NCBI GenBank assembly: GCA_005656395.1 | Contig: SRSI01000071.1 | Coordinates: 744,001 to 808,000, forward strand | Direction of reading: 5' to 3' | Origin: Strongyloides papillosus | Lineage: Eukaryota > Nematoda > Chromadorea > Rhabditida > Strongyloididae | DNA: 64,000 nucleotides | Shown here: positions 23,017 through 36,100 of the stretch, piece after piece | How positions within the stretch are numbered: position 1 is the stretch's first letter | Layout: the number at the start of each line of letters is the position of its first letter | Made by a program: the position numbers and the translations under genes | Notes under the pieces: model-generated | Databases searched by the model: none | Told to the model about the DNA's origin: nothing | The model's input: the letters and a program-made list of their open reading frames with translations, nothing else

Positions 23017-26000
23017 TTATTTTTTACTAGTAGTAGAAAGTTTATGAATATTAGCGTAATTATTATCATCTAAGCTATTGTTAATTGTCTCAATGTTTGT
23101 GTAATTAGGAAACTCTGAATCGTAACTTGAACTAATTATATCGTCGTGATCATTATAAATCTCCTGATAAGTTATTGTATTCCTTTCACCACTATACCAA
23201 CTTTCTGAGAATGTATCACGACCATCAATACTTAGGTAATTTAAAGGACTTGACTCAGTATCAGCTCTTTCAATAATTAATAGCTCATTTTTTGTTGGTG
23301 TTATGGTACCGTTAGTACTACTATTATCATCAACCTCACTATCGTCACCATTACTCTCAATTGAAGAGTTTCATCTGAGAAGTTTGATATTGTATGTATT
23401 GATAGCCCATTAAAATTAACATCATTCAATGCGTTTCTCATAACTTCATGGTAAACCTTTGATTTTTCAATATTTTGTTGATTATAAATAAACGCTGAGG
23501 TGTCCATAAATTTTTCCAGTTGGTGTTTGACGTAGTATGATTCGAAACAAAAAACGACAAGTTAAATATTCACAAACAGGAAATTGGCAGAAAAATGCCA
23601 TTAAGAAAAGAGTTGCAATAAATAAAGGTACCAAAAAATGGAGGTGATATTTATTTATTTTCCCTTTCACACCACATACCGAACACAAATCTGGTTTTGA
23701 AAAAACCATCGTTTCATTTGTCTTTATTTTTATTTCAGGTGATATAATATCAACGTACTCCGTAAAGATAATTAACCGTATACGATATGTGGTGTTGGAG
23801 AGTAAATTTCCTAAGATAAGTTGTGTTGAATTACTTTCAAAGTAATCTTCTTGCAATGTTGATTTATAGTCTTTCGGTATATTGTCTAATTTTTGATACA
23901 TTAATTGATGTTTAAGGTTGTCTGTTGACATATAATTATCAGTGAACAGCCATACTAATTGAATTTCACTATCATTTAATGGTTTAACATCGAAATATTT
24001 TAAACTGTACATTGTATTTTTGAGAGACGATGAATGATCGTGGGAGGTACCAACGAAATTAATCCATTTACTTTCAGGACTATTAATAGTGGTCTATCAT
24101 TCTTAAGAACTTGCATTTTTAATTTAAATATACCATGTTTTCTGTTAAGAAAAACATGTGTCCCATTAATAGGTAGCACTGAATCAATTTCCCATTTAGA
24201 ATGTTCCTCATAGCTTTGCGTCAAAATAGCAATATTTGTAAAATTTGGATTATATTCTCATTAATAGTACTTAAATCCCAAATAATTTAATATCATCAAA
24301 ATTATAGTCAATAAATGGTACCTGAAGATATGATACTTTCAAATATGTCTCAAAAATACTTGTTGTTCCTCTCTCATTTTTAATCTCTTATTTATTTCCA
24401 TATGTATCTTCCTCTGTGATATATCGTAGACAGTCAAATAAAATTTGTTTACCTTTTCAAAACGAGTTGAAAAACTTCTTGTCCTACAAGAATACCATCC
24501 TTGATCTTTTTCATTTAAATTTGTTATTATTGTATACTCACGATTCCATTTATCTCGACCACCAAAATGATTTCTTAAATTTGATAATGTTTCCCCATTA
24601 AATGTAAATGTATATCTATCACCACCTGTATAGCAATATATCTCAACAGCTTCGCCTGTATACCTTGTTTGATTAACATTATATATTGATAATGGATAAT
24701 TTCTCATATTTTTTGGAACAAGTAGGTAATTTATTGTCCTCCCAATATTTAAATCATTACCATAAACATCACCTTCCTCCATGCTTGGTCTAGACATACA
24801 TTGTATACTACCTTTAAATTCCTCTGCTGAAGCATTAAAGGTTATTGGATTACTATAAAATAATGGTATGTATTTTTTGTTTCTTGTCATTGTTTGACTT
24901 AAATCAACTGATTCCAAATACATTAGTGGAACTTCATAGATTAAATTTCGCGATAAACAATGGAATACCCACATATTACCATTCGAGATTGATGAGATGT
25001 CGAAGGAGACAAATGATGGTTTGTGAACAATAATTGAATAATAAACTTTTTCTGTTACACCAGGATTAATTGATTCACAAGTATAATTACCAGCATACTT
25101 CTCAATAATTCTTTTAAATCTTAAATTAGTTCCAACCATTTCTGTATCATAGGGTAAACTTCCATGTTTTTCCCATACCCACCTTGTCTCCAATCCCAAA
25201 ATATAGCATTCAAGTAAAATTGAACTATTAATAGATGTATGGATTTTTGTATACTTTGGTTCTAAATTTTTACGTTCCGCATAATCTTCATATTTTTTTG
25301 TAATCGTATATTCCGGTTGAATACCTGGATTTACTTTTAATATCACAGGTTTATAATTTTTTCTTGTTTGATTAGTGTATAAATTTTTTATCTTACAACT
25401 ATATTTCCCACCATCTTCAATGGTAACATTATATATTTGTAATCCTGATTGTGTTGCTACATGCCTTAAATTGTATGGTGGTATACCATATTTTATTTTT
25501 GGATCATCATCCCTTTCAAACCATAATAAATATGGATTAGGTATAATATCAGGAAGTCCTTCACATGGAATACGTGTGTTACTCCTTTGAAAACAATGAA
25601 TTAGCTGAAAAAATTTTTAAAAAATTATTCCATCATCTTTTATTTACACCTAAGAAACATACAGTCTTTTTTTAGTTTTATAAAAAAATTTAGATGTTTT
25701 AGTTCTAATAAGTTTTAGGGGTGTTGATACTAAGTCAGTCCCTACATACCCAACATTTAATTTAATATTTTCAACATGAGCTGCACATTGATAATTTCCT
25801 TCCTTTAATTTTAAATTAGTTATATTTAATTTACCATCATAAGCACGGTAACCATCCTTCTTCTCAACTCTAAAACCATCCTTAAACCATAATACAGGCC
25901 AAATAATAGGATCTTCAAGTTTGTAGGATGGGGAATATTTATTTGCTGAATAAAGATTACATTCTAATGTTAAAGGTAATACTTCTTTAAATAAATAATG

Positions 26001-26138
26001 TGACGTCGTGTCTATTCTTAATTCAGGAAGCCTAAGTATTCCTGTTGAAGGATGGTATGAACCAATAAGTTGTATATATATACACATTAATAGAAATTTA
26101 TATATGTTTAATATAGTTAAATAATGTGATATTTGCAT
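23017..26138 (-). CDS. Ig/FN3 single-pass cell-surface receptor, several frame breaks
   Basis: Cell-adhesion or signalling receptor of the immunoglobulin superfamily; no orthologue assigned. Exon 1 from ATG 26138 to about 25663 carries a signal peptide and Ig1. Exon 2 (about 25604-24360) holds four more Ig-type domains, each with paired Cys and Trp or the YxC motif (KYSCKI, NYTCES, WYSCRT). After a 38-nt intron, exon 3 (24321-23017) has one or two FN3-like domains (WLF...STQLILGNLLSNTTYRIRL), a transmembrane helix (FLVPLFIATLFLMAFF) and a tail of about 160 residues with many tyrosines (ITYQEIYND, NNYANIHK) but no kinase. Five one-base shifts are needed in exon 3, near 24280, 24252, 24092, 23511-23515 and 23369-23371, and the exon 1-2 junction is unclear. 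Coding continues convincingly across each break. Sequence errors or a young pseudogene. Confidence 0.75.
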
Positions 26139-27392
26139 TTTTAAAAAAGTATTAAAAAATAGGAAGTAATTTAAAAAAAATTAATTCCTCTTTTTTTATT
26201 ATAGTATATATCAAATAAATAAAATAATAGGTAAAATATACTTTGCGATACCGTTAAATATATAAAAATCTAAAAAAAAAGGGAAAATTACAAACAAAAT
26301 TTTTCAATAAGAAGATTTTTAATCACATAAATATATTACCAAGTTGTTTATTGCTATTAATTAAATTTATACCAAACTAAAAAAAATAAATAATTAAAGA
26401 TTATTTCAAAGATTTGTAAAGAATTTAACAAGAAAAATAAATTATTGCAATTTTATATTTTTATAGTGTAGTTGAACAAGTCTCATTTCAATGATTTTTT
26501 TTATGTTAATTAATTAAAATATATAGTAGTATGTGTATGATGTACAAATATAAAGGTAAAAATGTATATTAATTGATTATATTTACATTTATTAATTATA
26601 TGATAAAGATTATTCTGACCTTTTATTAACTTTCTCGTATATGGTAAATTATGTTAAGTTTATCATATATAGGAAAATGATGAATTGAAGGATGTTAAAG
26701 TGATAAATTCAAAATACTAATTTGAAGGTGCTATTTGTATCTTAATATGTAACCTTGGAATTAGGGGCTGTATATTTTTAGAATTATAGGCATATATCTT
26801 AAATTTATGTTCGTAACTTGAAATAATAAAAAATAATATAGCAATTTTTTTTCTGTATTTTTCTCCAATTTCATACATATTTAAACATATTTATAAACAA
26901 AAAAGTATTATTAATAAAAATTTTATTTACTTTTTATTTGTTAAATTTAAAAATTATATTATATATATAATTTCTTGATTCGTTATTTAATATCTGTATA
27001 TTTAAAAATATTTTTTAGGTACAAAATGAACAAATATATATAATAAGTAGGCAATTAACACAATAAACAAAAAATATTAAAAAAATATATAAAAGTTTCT
27101 GATTGGTACCCGAATTACAAAAACATCATAAAATCAATATTATATAACATATAGTACTTTTAAAATTAAATTTAAAAATGCTCTAATGTGCAAGGATGGC
27201 AAAAAAGAAACAGGTTAAGGGCGTTTAGAAAACGCTTTCGCGACATTCCGAAAAATTTTACATTTTAGATTTTATGTTCTACATATGTTACATATATTTT
27301 CTTCTTTTTTTTGTAAAATTGAGAGTTAATAACCATTCTTAAATATAGAAACATTTTATAATAAGTAATTTAAAACTATAATCCTGATTCTG
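26139..27392. other. Spacer between two leftward genes
   Basis: 1.25 kb holding the promoter side of the Ig receptor and the 3' side of the phosphatase gene. The only standout is a short hairpin at 27221-27235. No coding signal. Confidence 0.5.
27221..27235 (-). other. Short G+C-rich hairpin 3' of the phosphatase gene
   Basis: GCGTTT (27221-27226) pairs with AAACGC (27230-27235) around a 3-nt loop, in a locally G+C-rich patch about 160 nt beyond the stop codon of the phosphatase gene. It could be part of that gene's 3' UTR. Confidence 0.3.
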
Positions 27393-30300
27393 CTATTCCT
27401 TCATCTCCTCAATAAATATTGGATTTTGATGGAATTCACGAATATCAATTGTATGGTATCCTTCAATTGGTTGACCTTGTTGGTATGGGTTAATCCAAAT
27501 ATTTGATGGTTCTTGAAGAGAGGTATTCATTGTTCGTTGTGTAGCATATGGCAGATGTTGATCTACTAACATACCATTATACCTTTGAGGTGATGAATAT
27601 TGAGAATCATAATCTTGGGAATATTGAATATTTGTATTTGGAATACCATTTTGTAATTGATTTTGATTAATATTTTGTTGAGGTAATTGATTTATTGACA
27701 TCATATTCATATAATTTTGTTTTTTTTAACATTTCTTGTTCAATTGCATGAGCAATACATAAATGAATAAATACATATTGTTGTTCATTTTGAACCATTT
27801 GACACCGTTCTAATCTCATTTCATGGACAATACCAAAAACATCTAATGGCTGATTAATAGCCATACATTGTAATAATCTATCAATTGCTATAAATGTACC
27901 TGATCTCCCAACACCAGCACTACAATGAATAATTGATGGTCTACAATTTTTGGATGGTGGAACTTTGCTACGAAACAGTCTTACAATATGAAGTATTCCT
28001 CCAGGATGATTTGGCACACCAAAATCAGGCCATGCTTTATAGTGTAAATGATAAACAACTTTTTTAGGTAAATTATCATATGACATGTTTGTTAAATGTA
28101 ACTCTCTTAAAACATAATCATCATACATTGTTTCCTTTGCTAAAGTAACTTCTATATCATTATATAAAACACTTAACTGATCTTGATCTGGCCAGTATTG
28201 ATGACATTTATCTCTACCTTTCTCAACACATTTTGTTAATGCAACAATAAAAGGTACTTGTTGTTCCCAAACCATTTGCCAAAAATGATCTCTTGTTGAT
28301 GGTAATGGACCTTGCGCTGCAATAAATTCCCTACGTGAATTGAAACCAGGAATATAATTTGCATTAATATAATCACTACCTTCATCATCATCACTTGAAA
28401 TTAATTTAACTCTTGAATGATCATATGGTAAAATATTTGTAAAACGATTTTTCGCTCTATTTGTTGGTAATTCAGAAGCAATACATGGTTGTGTTATACC
28501 AATATTACGTAATTCCTCATACTCTTCACTAAATCTAAAATCAGAGTCAGCAGACATTAATCTAACATGCTCAAGAAAATCTTCTATCTTAACAGGTCTA
28601 TTACGTGAAGGATTATCAACTTTCATAACAGTTTGAAGGATAATTTTGGTGGAACTGTACCAATATTTTCTAATCTTTTATCAAATCCAGTTCGTTGTTT
28701 TAATGTTTTTGTACTATTATTAATAGGTCTTACAATAGATGAATTAACCATTTGTCCATTGGTATGGCTTATTATAATAGGTGAACTAATAGGTGTTTTA
28801 TTGTTATTGTCTTCAATATTTTCAAACATAGATATTCTACTCGAATTAGGTAATCTTTGAGAATTAGTGTTAATACAATTTGATGTAGTATTATTAGTAT
28901 CTTTTGAAGTATGATGGTTAGTGAATGATGATTGATCTAAACTAAATTTGTTGACGATTTCAGCAGTCCTATTTCTGATCAACATTTTAAAAGCTGTCCA
29001 TTGATTTTGCCTATGATTTGGTGATACCTCACTAGAAGAAGATGTACTATTTTTTGATGATGAGCCATAATTTCTATCTATTCCGAGAGAGGAGGATCCA
29101 TTACTGTTACTACTGCTACAACCACCAAATAATACTGGTCTCTTTTTTTCATTATTTTTCTTTGACATCCTGCAATTATTTATACAAATAAGAAGTATAA
29201 TTGCAATTGCGATACACAAAGCCAATAATATAAATAACAAAATTGTTCTAAACATAAATCCAGATTTGAGAAGATCTAAAAAATAAAAAAAAACTCAATA
29301 AAGATTACAAAAAAAATATTTGTATATAAATTTCAATAATTTTTCTTTTAAGACATTTTACTTATTGAAAATGAATATTTACATATATAAAGTACTAATA
29401 AATATGAAGCATCAACTAATCAATTTGTGGTTATTATTGCTATATCATTAGCGATTATCAAAATGTAAAAAATTATAAAATATTTATCGATGTGGCAATA
29501 AAAATCATGATGATTTTAAATATAATCTTGCAATACAATAGAATTTTATTAAGTATACTAAAAAAATAAATGTTTTTAAAAAATGTAAAAAGTTTCGTTT
29601 AAAGAAAATGTTTAGAAAATAATGGGTTATTGTCAAAAGAGTTTTTATGAAAATACACCTACAAACGTACTTAATTTGTGAAAGCAATAACACATTATAT
29701 TGTTTGACAATTGTAAAGATAGCAACATACAAGTATTTCATTATTATAATAGTACATATCATTAGCGTTAATACTTAATAAAATATTAATTTACATATAA
29801 ATAATTAAAAATTATATCATTATACATTCACTTAAAAAAAGTATTCCTTATAAATTTCTTTAACATGCAACGGAAGATAACAACGGAAAAAAAGTAAAAA
29901 AAAATAAAAGTTAAATAAATATATTTTTATATATAATATTGTATATAAGAATTTTGGAAAAGAGCAAAATGAATTGGGGTACATTATATGATTATATAGA
30001 ATGTAAAAAGTATATTAAATAAGTATAATATGTTAATGTTAAACACACTAAGATAATATTTATAGTAAAAACTTACCAGTTTTAGCAATATCTGAATAAT
30101 TTGTGTCTGTCCATAAGTTATCAGCAGTGTACATTCTTAATTTAAAACGGTACATCGTGTTAGCTTTTAATGGACCATTACATATTGTATCAGGATCCTT
30201 TGATTCACAATTTGGTTCAATTCCTATAACCTCTGAAATTGATTTTGTTCCCCAATTTTTTTGTGGTTTTAAATTTGTTATACTTGTTATGTATGGTGGC

Positions 30301-33121
30301 GAAATTTCATAATTTTGGACTTTGTACCAAGTGTATGAAGAGGATGGAGATGATAAAACATTATGTGATGGTGGCTCTCTTGGCATCTCTGTTTTAGGAT
30401 CAACCTCAGCAACAATAATACCAATTTTAGTTATTGGACCATTCTTTGATGACAACATTCGCATATTATACCTTATTGATAAATCACTACTTCTAATGGT
30501 ATTTTGAATAACTTCAACTGTTGTTGATGGTTTTGGTGGTGCACCTATAGGCATTTGTATATGTATGGTGTTATCGGTATTGGAGACAGAGGATGTCCCA
30601 GCAACTGTTACAGCTAAAACTGTTATACTATACTTTTGACCACCAACAAGATTATCGACAATCGAATCAATCTTTTTATTATTGCTATCAAAATTACCAT
30701 TAACAGTCAATGTCCATGGAACTTCCCCAATTAAATTACTCTTATCTGGATTAATAATAATTAAGTATCTTGTTATAAATCCATTAGGTTCAGTTGGCGG
30801 TTTCCACGATACATGACATGAATATGAATTTAATGGTTTTATTGTCAAATTCTTAATATACCCTGGTACATCTTGTTCCGTTTCAAATGTTATCATATTC
30901 ATAGTTCTTGTACTTTGAGGGCACATTTTATCATCGGCTTTACCACATGTTATTTGTGAATTAACAGCATACTTAGTGTAGGATTTTAGATTATTTAATA
31001 TAATTTTTGAAAATATCATTTCATCAGCCTTTTGCATATTAAAAACTTTATCATAAATATTATTTCCATGTATGTCATTAATAAGAATAGCAAGTTTGCA
31101 ATCTACACTATTTTCATACCACTCACCAATTTTACCAGTTTCATTAAATGTTACAATGGTAGATGTTTTTGAGATATTTTCAGTGTTAATGTCATATGCA
31201 GTCATACTTATTCTTATATTTTTATCATACTTGTCATTTGATACAATTCCATTTTCTGTTAATGTGTATATCTCAATATTATAACAGGCACCACGAATTA
31301 AATTAGGAATAATGATATCTTTTGCAGTTGAAGGATTAGTAGAGTAATTCCTTATTATTTTGCCATCACTTGAACTCTCAATTTTGACTTGTAATGTACT
31401 GCCATTGCCAATTATTCTTGACCAAATGTCAACTAGTCTTCGAAGCTTGACCTCGTTTCTTGGCCATTTAATGGTAATTATTCCATTATTTTCAATCAAA
31501 GATAAGTCAAAATATTTCATATCAAATCCAGGTGCTAAAGCCATATTACGTAATATTTTAATACTACCTTTCTTATTACTAAAAGTATTAGCTGATACCT
31601 CATATCGTTTTCCGGGAATTAAGTTTAAATAAGTATTACAAGATAGGGTACCATCAATCACCTCAGTTGTCATCTCACCTTCCATTTTATTAGAATTGTC
31701 ATCAATTATTGAGTATTTACAGGAGTCTGCTTTTGATTTACTTGAATTATTAAGATAAATTGTTAATTTATATAAACCTTTATCAATATTTGGTTGCAGT
31801 GATAAATTTATTGGTGCTTGTGGTTTGACGGTAAATGTTGTCTTTTGTGGATCACTAAGTTGATTACTCTTTTCAGCTGAGACAATAAAAAGAAAATCAA
31901 CACCAGGGATGATGAAATCACAAATTTTAACTGCGTTTTGAGTATATTCAACTTCAAGACTATGCATACCACTTTCCACTGCCGTTGTTGGTCCATATAA
32001 TATTTTAAATTTATCAGCACCTGATTGTATTGGCAGCATCCAGGAAAGGTGAACACAATTCGAATCATTTGAATCTACATTATCAGTAACTGTAATGTTT
32101 ACCACTTGAAGGGGTTCTAAAATAATAAAAATTGTTACATTAAAATTTTTTAGAATTAGCATATAACTTTTAAAGAAAATATTAGTTAGATAAAAAAATG
32201 ATGATTAAGTTTATTTTAAAAAAAAGACATACTTGTTGTTATGACACCTTGCCATGGTTGTGACGGAATATCAGCTCTAATAGACGTCACTTTGACATCA
32301 TAATCACGTCCAGGATTTAAATTGCCTAGATAAAAATCAACATATTTCTGTTCAGGTATATCATGAACATCTAAAATCGGATATCTTTTTGGAGGACTTA
32401 ACTGAATATATTCTACTCTAAAGGTATCTTGAAGTGCCCTTTCGGGTTTTAATGCTCTCATTGTGATATTTGTATGCATGACGATTATTGAAGCATTATC
32501 ATGAAAATTTAGAGGAACTGGATCCATGAAAATAGTTTCCTTTTTAATTAAATGTGTCTCATTTACAATTCTTCCGTATATGGCAATACTAAAATAAGTA
32601 GGAAAAAAAGATTAGTAATATAAAATAAATATTAAAAGTTTGTATTAACAATTTGTAAAATAAATTTTCATAACTTACTCATATTTGTGACCAGCATGTA
32701 AACCATGAATATTTATAATTGAACTATCGGAAGGAAATGCTAAAAATGTCCTATTAACGTCACGTAAAGGAAAATCAACAGATGGTGAGATATCAGTAAC
32801 CTTTGCAATAAATTGATGATAATTTAAAAAGTTAGTTGGTAACAATACATTTAACAACCTTGAGGGATCTGAGTCATCTTTTTTAATTGTGAATTGTTTA
32901 CTGAATTCATTCAATCTCGTTGATATAGAAGCATGATTTATTAAATTTTCTGGTATCCTCTCATTAGTTTGTGAATTAATAATGGCATTATTTTGATTAT
33001 TATTTACATTAAAAGGTGTTTGTTGTTCTACACTATTACACTTTGCTAAGTAAAAGAATAGATAACTGATTACGAATAGCAACAATAATTTTATTTTTGA
33101 AAACAATAGATATTTCTTCAT
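27393..33121 (-). CDS. dep-1: Receptor protein tyrosine phosphatase, R3 type (DEP-1/PTP10D)
   Basis: Removes phosphate from tyrosines of receptor kinases and other targets at the plasma membrane. Exons: 33121-32679 (signal peptide and N-terminus), 32588-32233, 32116-30077 (fibronectin III repeats) and 29275-27393; all phases agree. The last exon holds a transmembrane helix ([20 protein letters not shown]), a Ser/Asn-rich juxtamembrane part of about 190 residues, a single PTP domain and a Gln/Asn-rich tail of about 110 residues. The PTP domain is complete: [13 protein letters not shown] entry helix, [19 protein letters not shown] loop (Asp codon near 28024) and [11 protein letters not shown] with the catalytic Cys codon at 27922-27924. 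It is closest in motif detail to PTP10D/DEP-1. Two frame breaks: one base short in the T4 run 28644-28647 and one base over in the T8 run 27720-27727. Correcting both gives about 1573 residues with exact length. Confidence 0.88.
29276..30076 (-). other. Long intron of the phosphatase gene
   Basis: An 801-nt intron between the FN3 exon (...IAKTG, donor GTAAGT) and the transmembrane exon (acceptor TTTTTTTAG). Phases match: the split codon forms Asp. Most other introns here are below 120 nt, so this one may hold regulatory sequence, but I see no clear motif in it. Confidence 0.7.
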
Positions 33122-36100
33122 ATTTTATTTTCTGGCATCATTTACTTTTTAATTAATCTCTTTAATGAATATTTAATATATAATGAGCAAAAGAGTTTCT
33201 TTAGGAAACTATGTGAGTAATTGATTTTTTTTTCCTACTTAAAATTATACTTTAGTAAAAATAGGAAAATTTTGATAATAGTGGTAAATTTTAAGGGCAA
33301 AAAATAAATAGTCCTTTCTTCGCCAACTGCAATAAAAATATTTTTTAATTATAATATCTATATTCCTGAAAATATCAAATTAACATATTATTATTTGGTT
33401 TTAAAAGCTTTACTAAAAGAATGATGAAGAAAAAATAATTATGATAAAGTGTCTCTAAGAAAACTGTAGTAGTAATAGAATATATAAACAAAAACATTTA
33501 AAGGAGATATAATTAATAATTGTTAAACAAAAATAATAATAATTTTAAGATTAATTTTATAATTAGATTTGAATTATCCTTTAAACGTTACACCTGTTTA
33601 TTAAATAAAAAGAAAATACAAATAATTGAAAAAACTTGAAAATATATGTATATTTCTAGACAACTTCGTTTTTTAACTTTAACAAACATGAAAATACTTT
33701 GTCTGTTTTAGGAAAAATTACATCATGTCGAAAAAGTAATAAATTGAAGGGATTAAAGATTTTACTACATGAATATATTAAGGATTAACAATCCAAATTA
33801 AAGCAAGTAAAATACATTGTTTTAGAGTTTAGCTGTCTACGTTTACGAAATGTGCGTAAAAATTTACACTATAAATTATATAGTTAATAAATAAATATAT
33901 GATTAAAAGGAACATTTAAAAATGAGAAAGCCACCGAGTCATTGGAATACAAAATATAATATATATAATTTTGATCAGATAACCTTACATTATAATATAT
34001 GTAAAATGAAAAAGTTAAGATTAAGTAATTTATTTAAATTTTGTAAGTTATATAACTAAAAATATCGATGACGATTATTAATTAGAAAAAAAAAGTATAC
34101 AAATTTGCCTGAATATCTTATAAACAACAAATCACTAATTAATTATTTATTGTTTATTGTAATTTTAAAGTGTGAATTATAAAAGTGTCTAGTAAAATAT
34201 GAAGAATTTTATGATACAATAAAATAAGAAATAATATTTTTATAAATGAAAAAGTGAATAAACATATTCATTAAAAAGGGATAAAATTTCAGCGAAATTA
34301 TATATGACTAATCTAATGATCTATAAACAAATTAAAAAGGTACTTAAATGTATCTTAAGTTATTTTCTAAATACACACAAAACAAATTGTTAATAAATAA
34401 AAAACTGAAATAGAACATTTGTTATTTGACTATATTTAAAAGAAATATTAAATAAATTAAAAGAGCACCATTTATATTTTATTTAATTAATGTCCACTTT
34501 GTTAATTCCTATCACCATTGTTTAAGTGTAAAATAAAACATAAACAATTTAATTTTCTAAAAATAATCTTTAATATATATATATACAAATGTATATATAT
34601 GTATATATAGTATATAATATAAATTGTGGTTTAACTCTCTTTATTTTGAATGTTGACCTTGCTTTATGGCAACATTGTTTCAACCTTTATTATACCTAAC
34701 TGAAGAAAAAAGGATGAATGAATATATAGAATGTATAAAGGGATGAACTGTGAGGAGTTATTATTATTATAAAAGTACTAACATCAAATGAACAATAGAT
34801 ATGTTTATTAAAAGGTAGAAATATTTGTAGATCAAAGAAAATAAAAATAATATATTAAAGATATGAAATTAAAGTGTACTTTCTTAGTATTATTTGATTT
34901 TTATATCCTATTTTTATTATATCATTTCAATAAAGATCTTTTCTTACGCAAATAAGATTATAAAGTAAGCAAAAAAATGTTTTATAATTTTTAGTTGTAT
35001 AATACTATATGATAATAACAATAATGTTGGTGCAACTTTTAGATACATTTTAACGGAAGTTGAAATAAATTGAAACATGAAATTTATTTCTTTTATCATG
35101 AAAATTTTACTATTTATCACTCAATTCCAGATACAAAAAACTAATTAAATTTAGTACAATTATCGCTAAAAAAAGGAGATAAAATGTTTACAATTAATTT
35201 GTATATAACAGAAAGCAACATAAATGAAATAAATGAGGATATTTTATCTTGATTAATAGATTTATCTCAAAATTACAAATTACAATTGTTTAATGACAAT
35301 ATTATTATAGATTATTAATAAACACAAATCAAGTAATTTAAAAAGAAAATTGTTGATGTTTTAATAAATAATGGGAGTAAGAGGGTAGAATTAATGTATA
35401 ATAAAGAGAGAGTTAAAATTCAATCAAATACCTTCTTTTTGTCAATGTACCTTTTATTATAGAAATTAGTGATAGGAAAGTTTGATTGATATGATTAGCC
35501 TACTGACAAGAAAACAAATCGGTCACTATACCTAATTGGAGGTCATTAATGATTACAAAGTTAATTAAAGATATATTATACAAGAGTTTCTCTAAAAAGG
35601 TATATATTAATATGTATACTATTTTTTACCCTTCTATCAGTAATTGTTAATTATAATGTGAATGGAAACCAAGAAAAAAATAGTAAGTCAAGGATGTTTA
35701 ATACAATTTAGGATATGGTAATGAAAATTATAAATAATTAAAATTATTGTATATTAAACATAAAAAAAAGAAAATTTTTTTAAATTAAAATATATTTATA
35801 AAATCGTCCTTCTTGTTCTAGTATATTCTTACCAAAAGGTCAAAAAATTAAAATATTTCGGTTGAAAAAGTTCTATGACATCATAAATCTATAATAATAT
35901 AATGAAGTGCATATTTTTGAAGTAATTAAAGTAGCTCCTTCTGTATATTTTACTAAGAGGAACATTTTAATAGATGGTTCTTCAAACTAAAGATTCACGA
36001 TTTCGATAATGAAAACTATAATATTAAATTTTTGTTCCTAACAAATTATCAATTAAAACACTCGAAAAATTAATTTAAACCTAATAAAAAAAATATTAAA

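Noticed and set aside
34570..34620. TATATA-rich stretch as promoter or origin
   Set aside because: Simple-sequence A/T run with no associated gene start.
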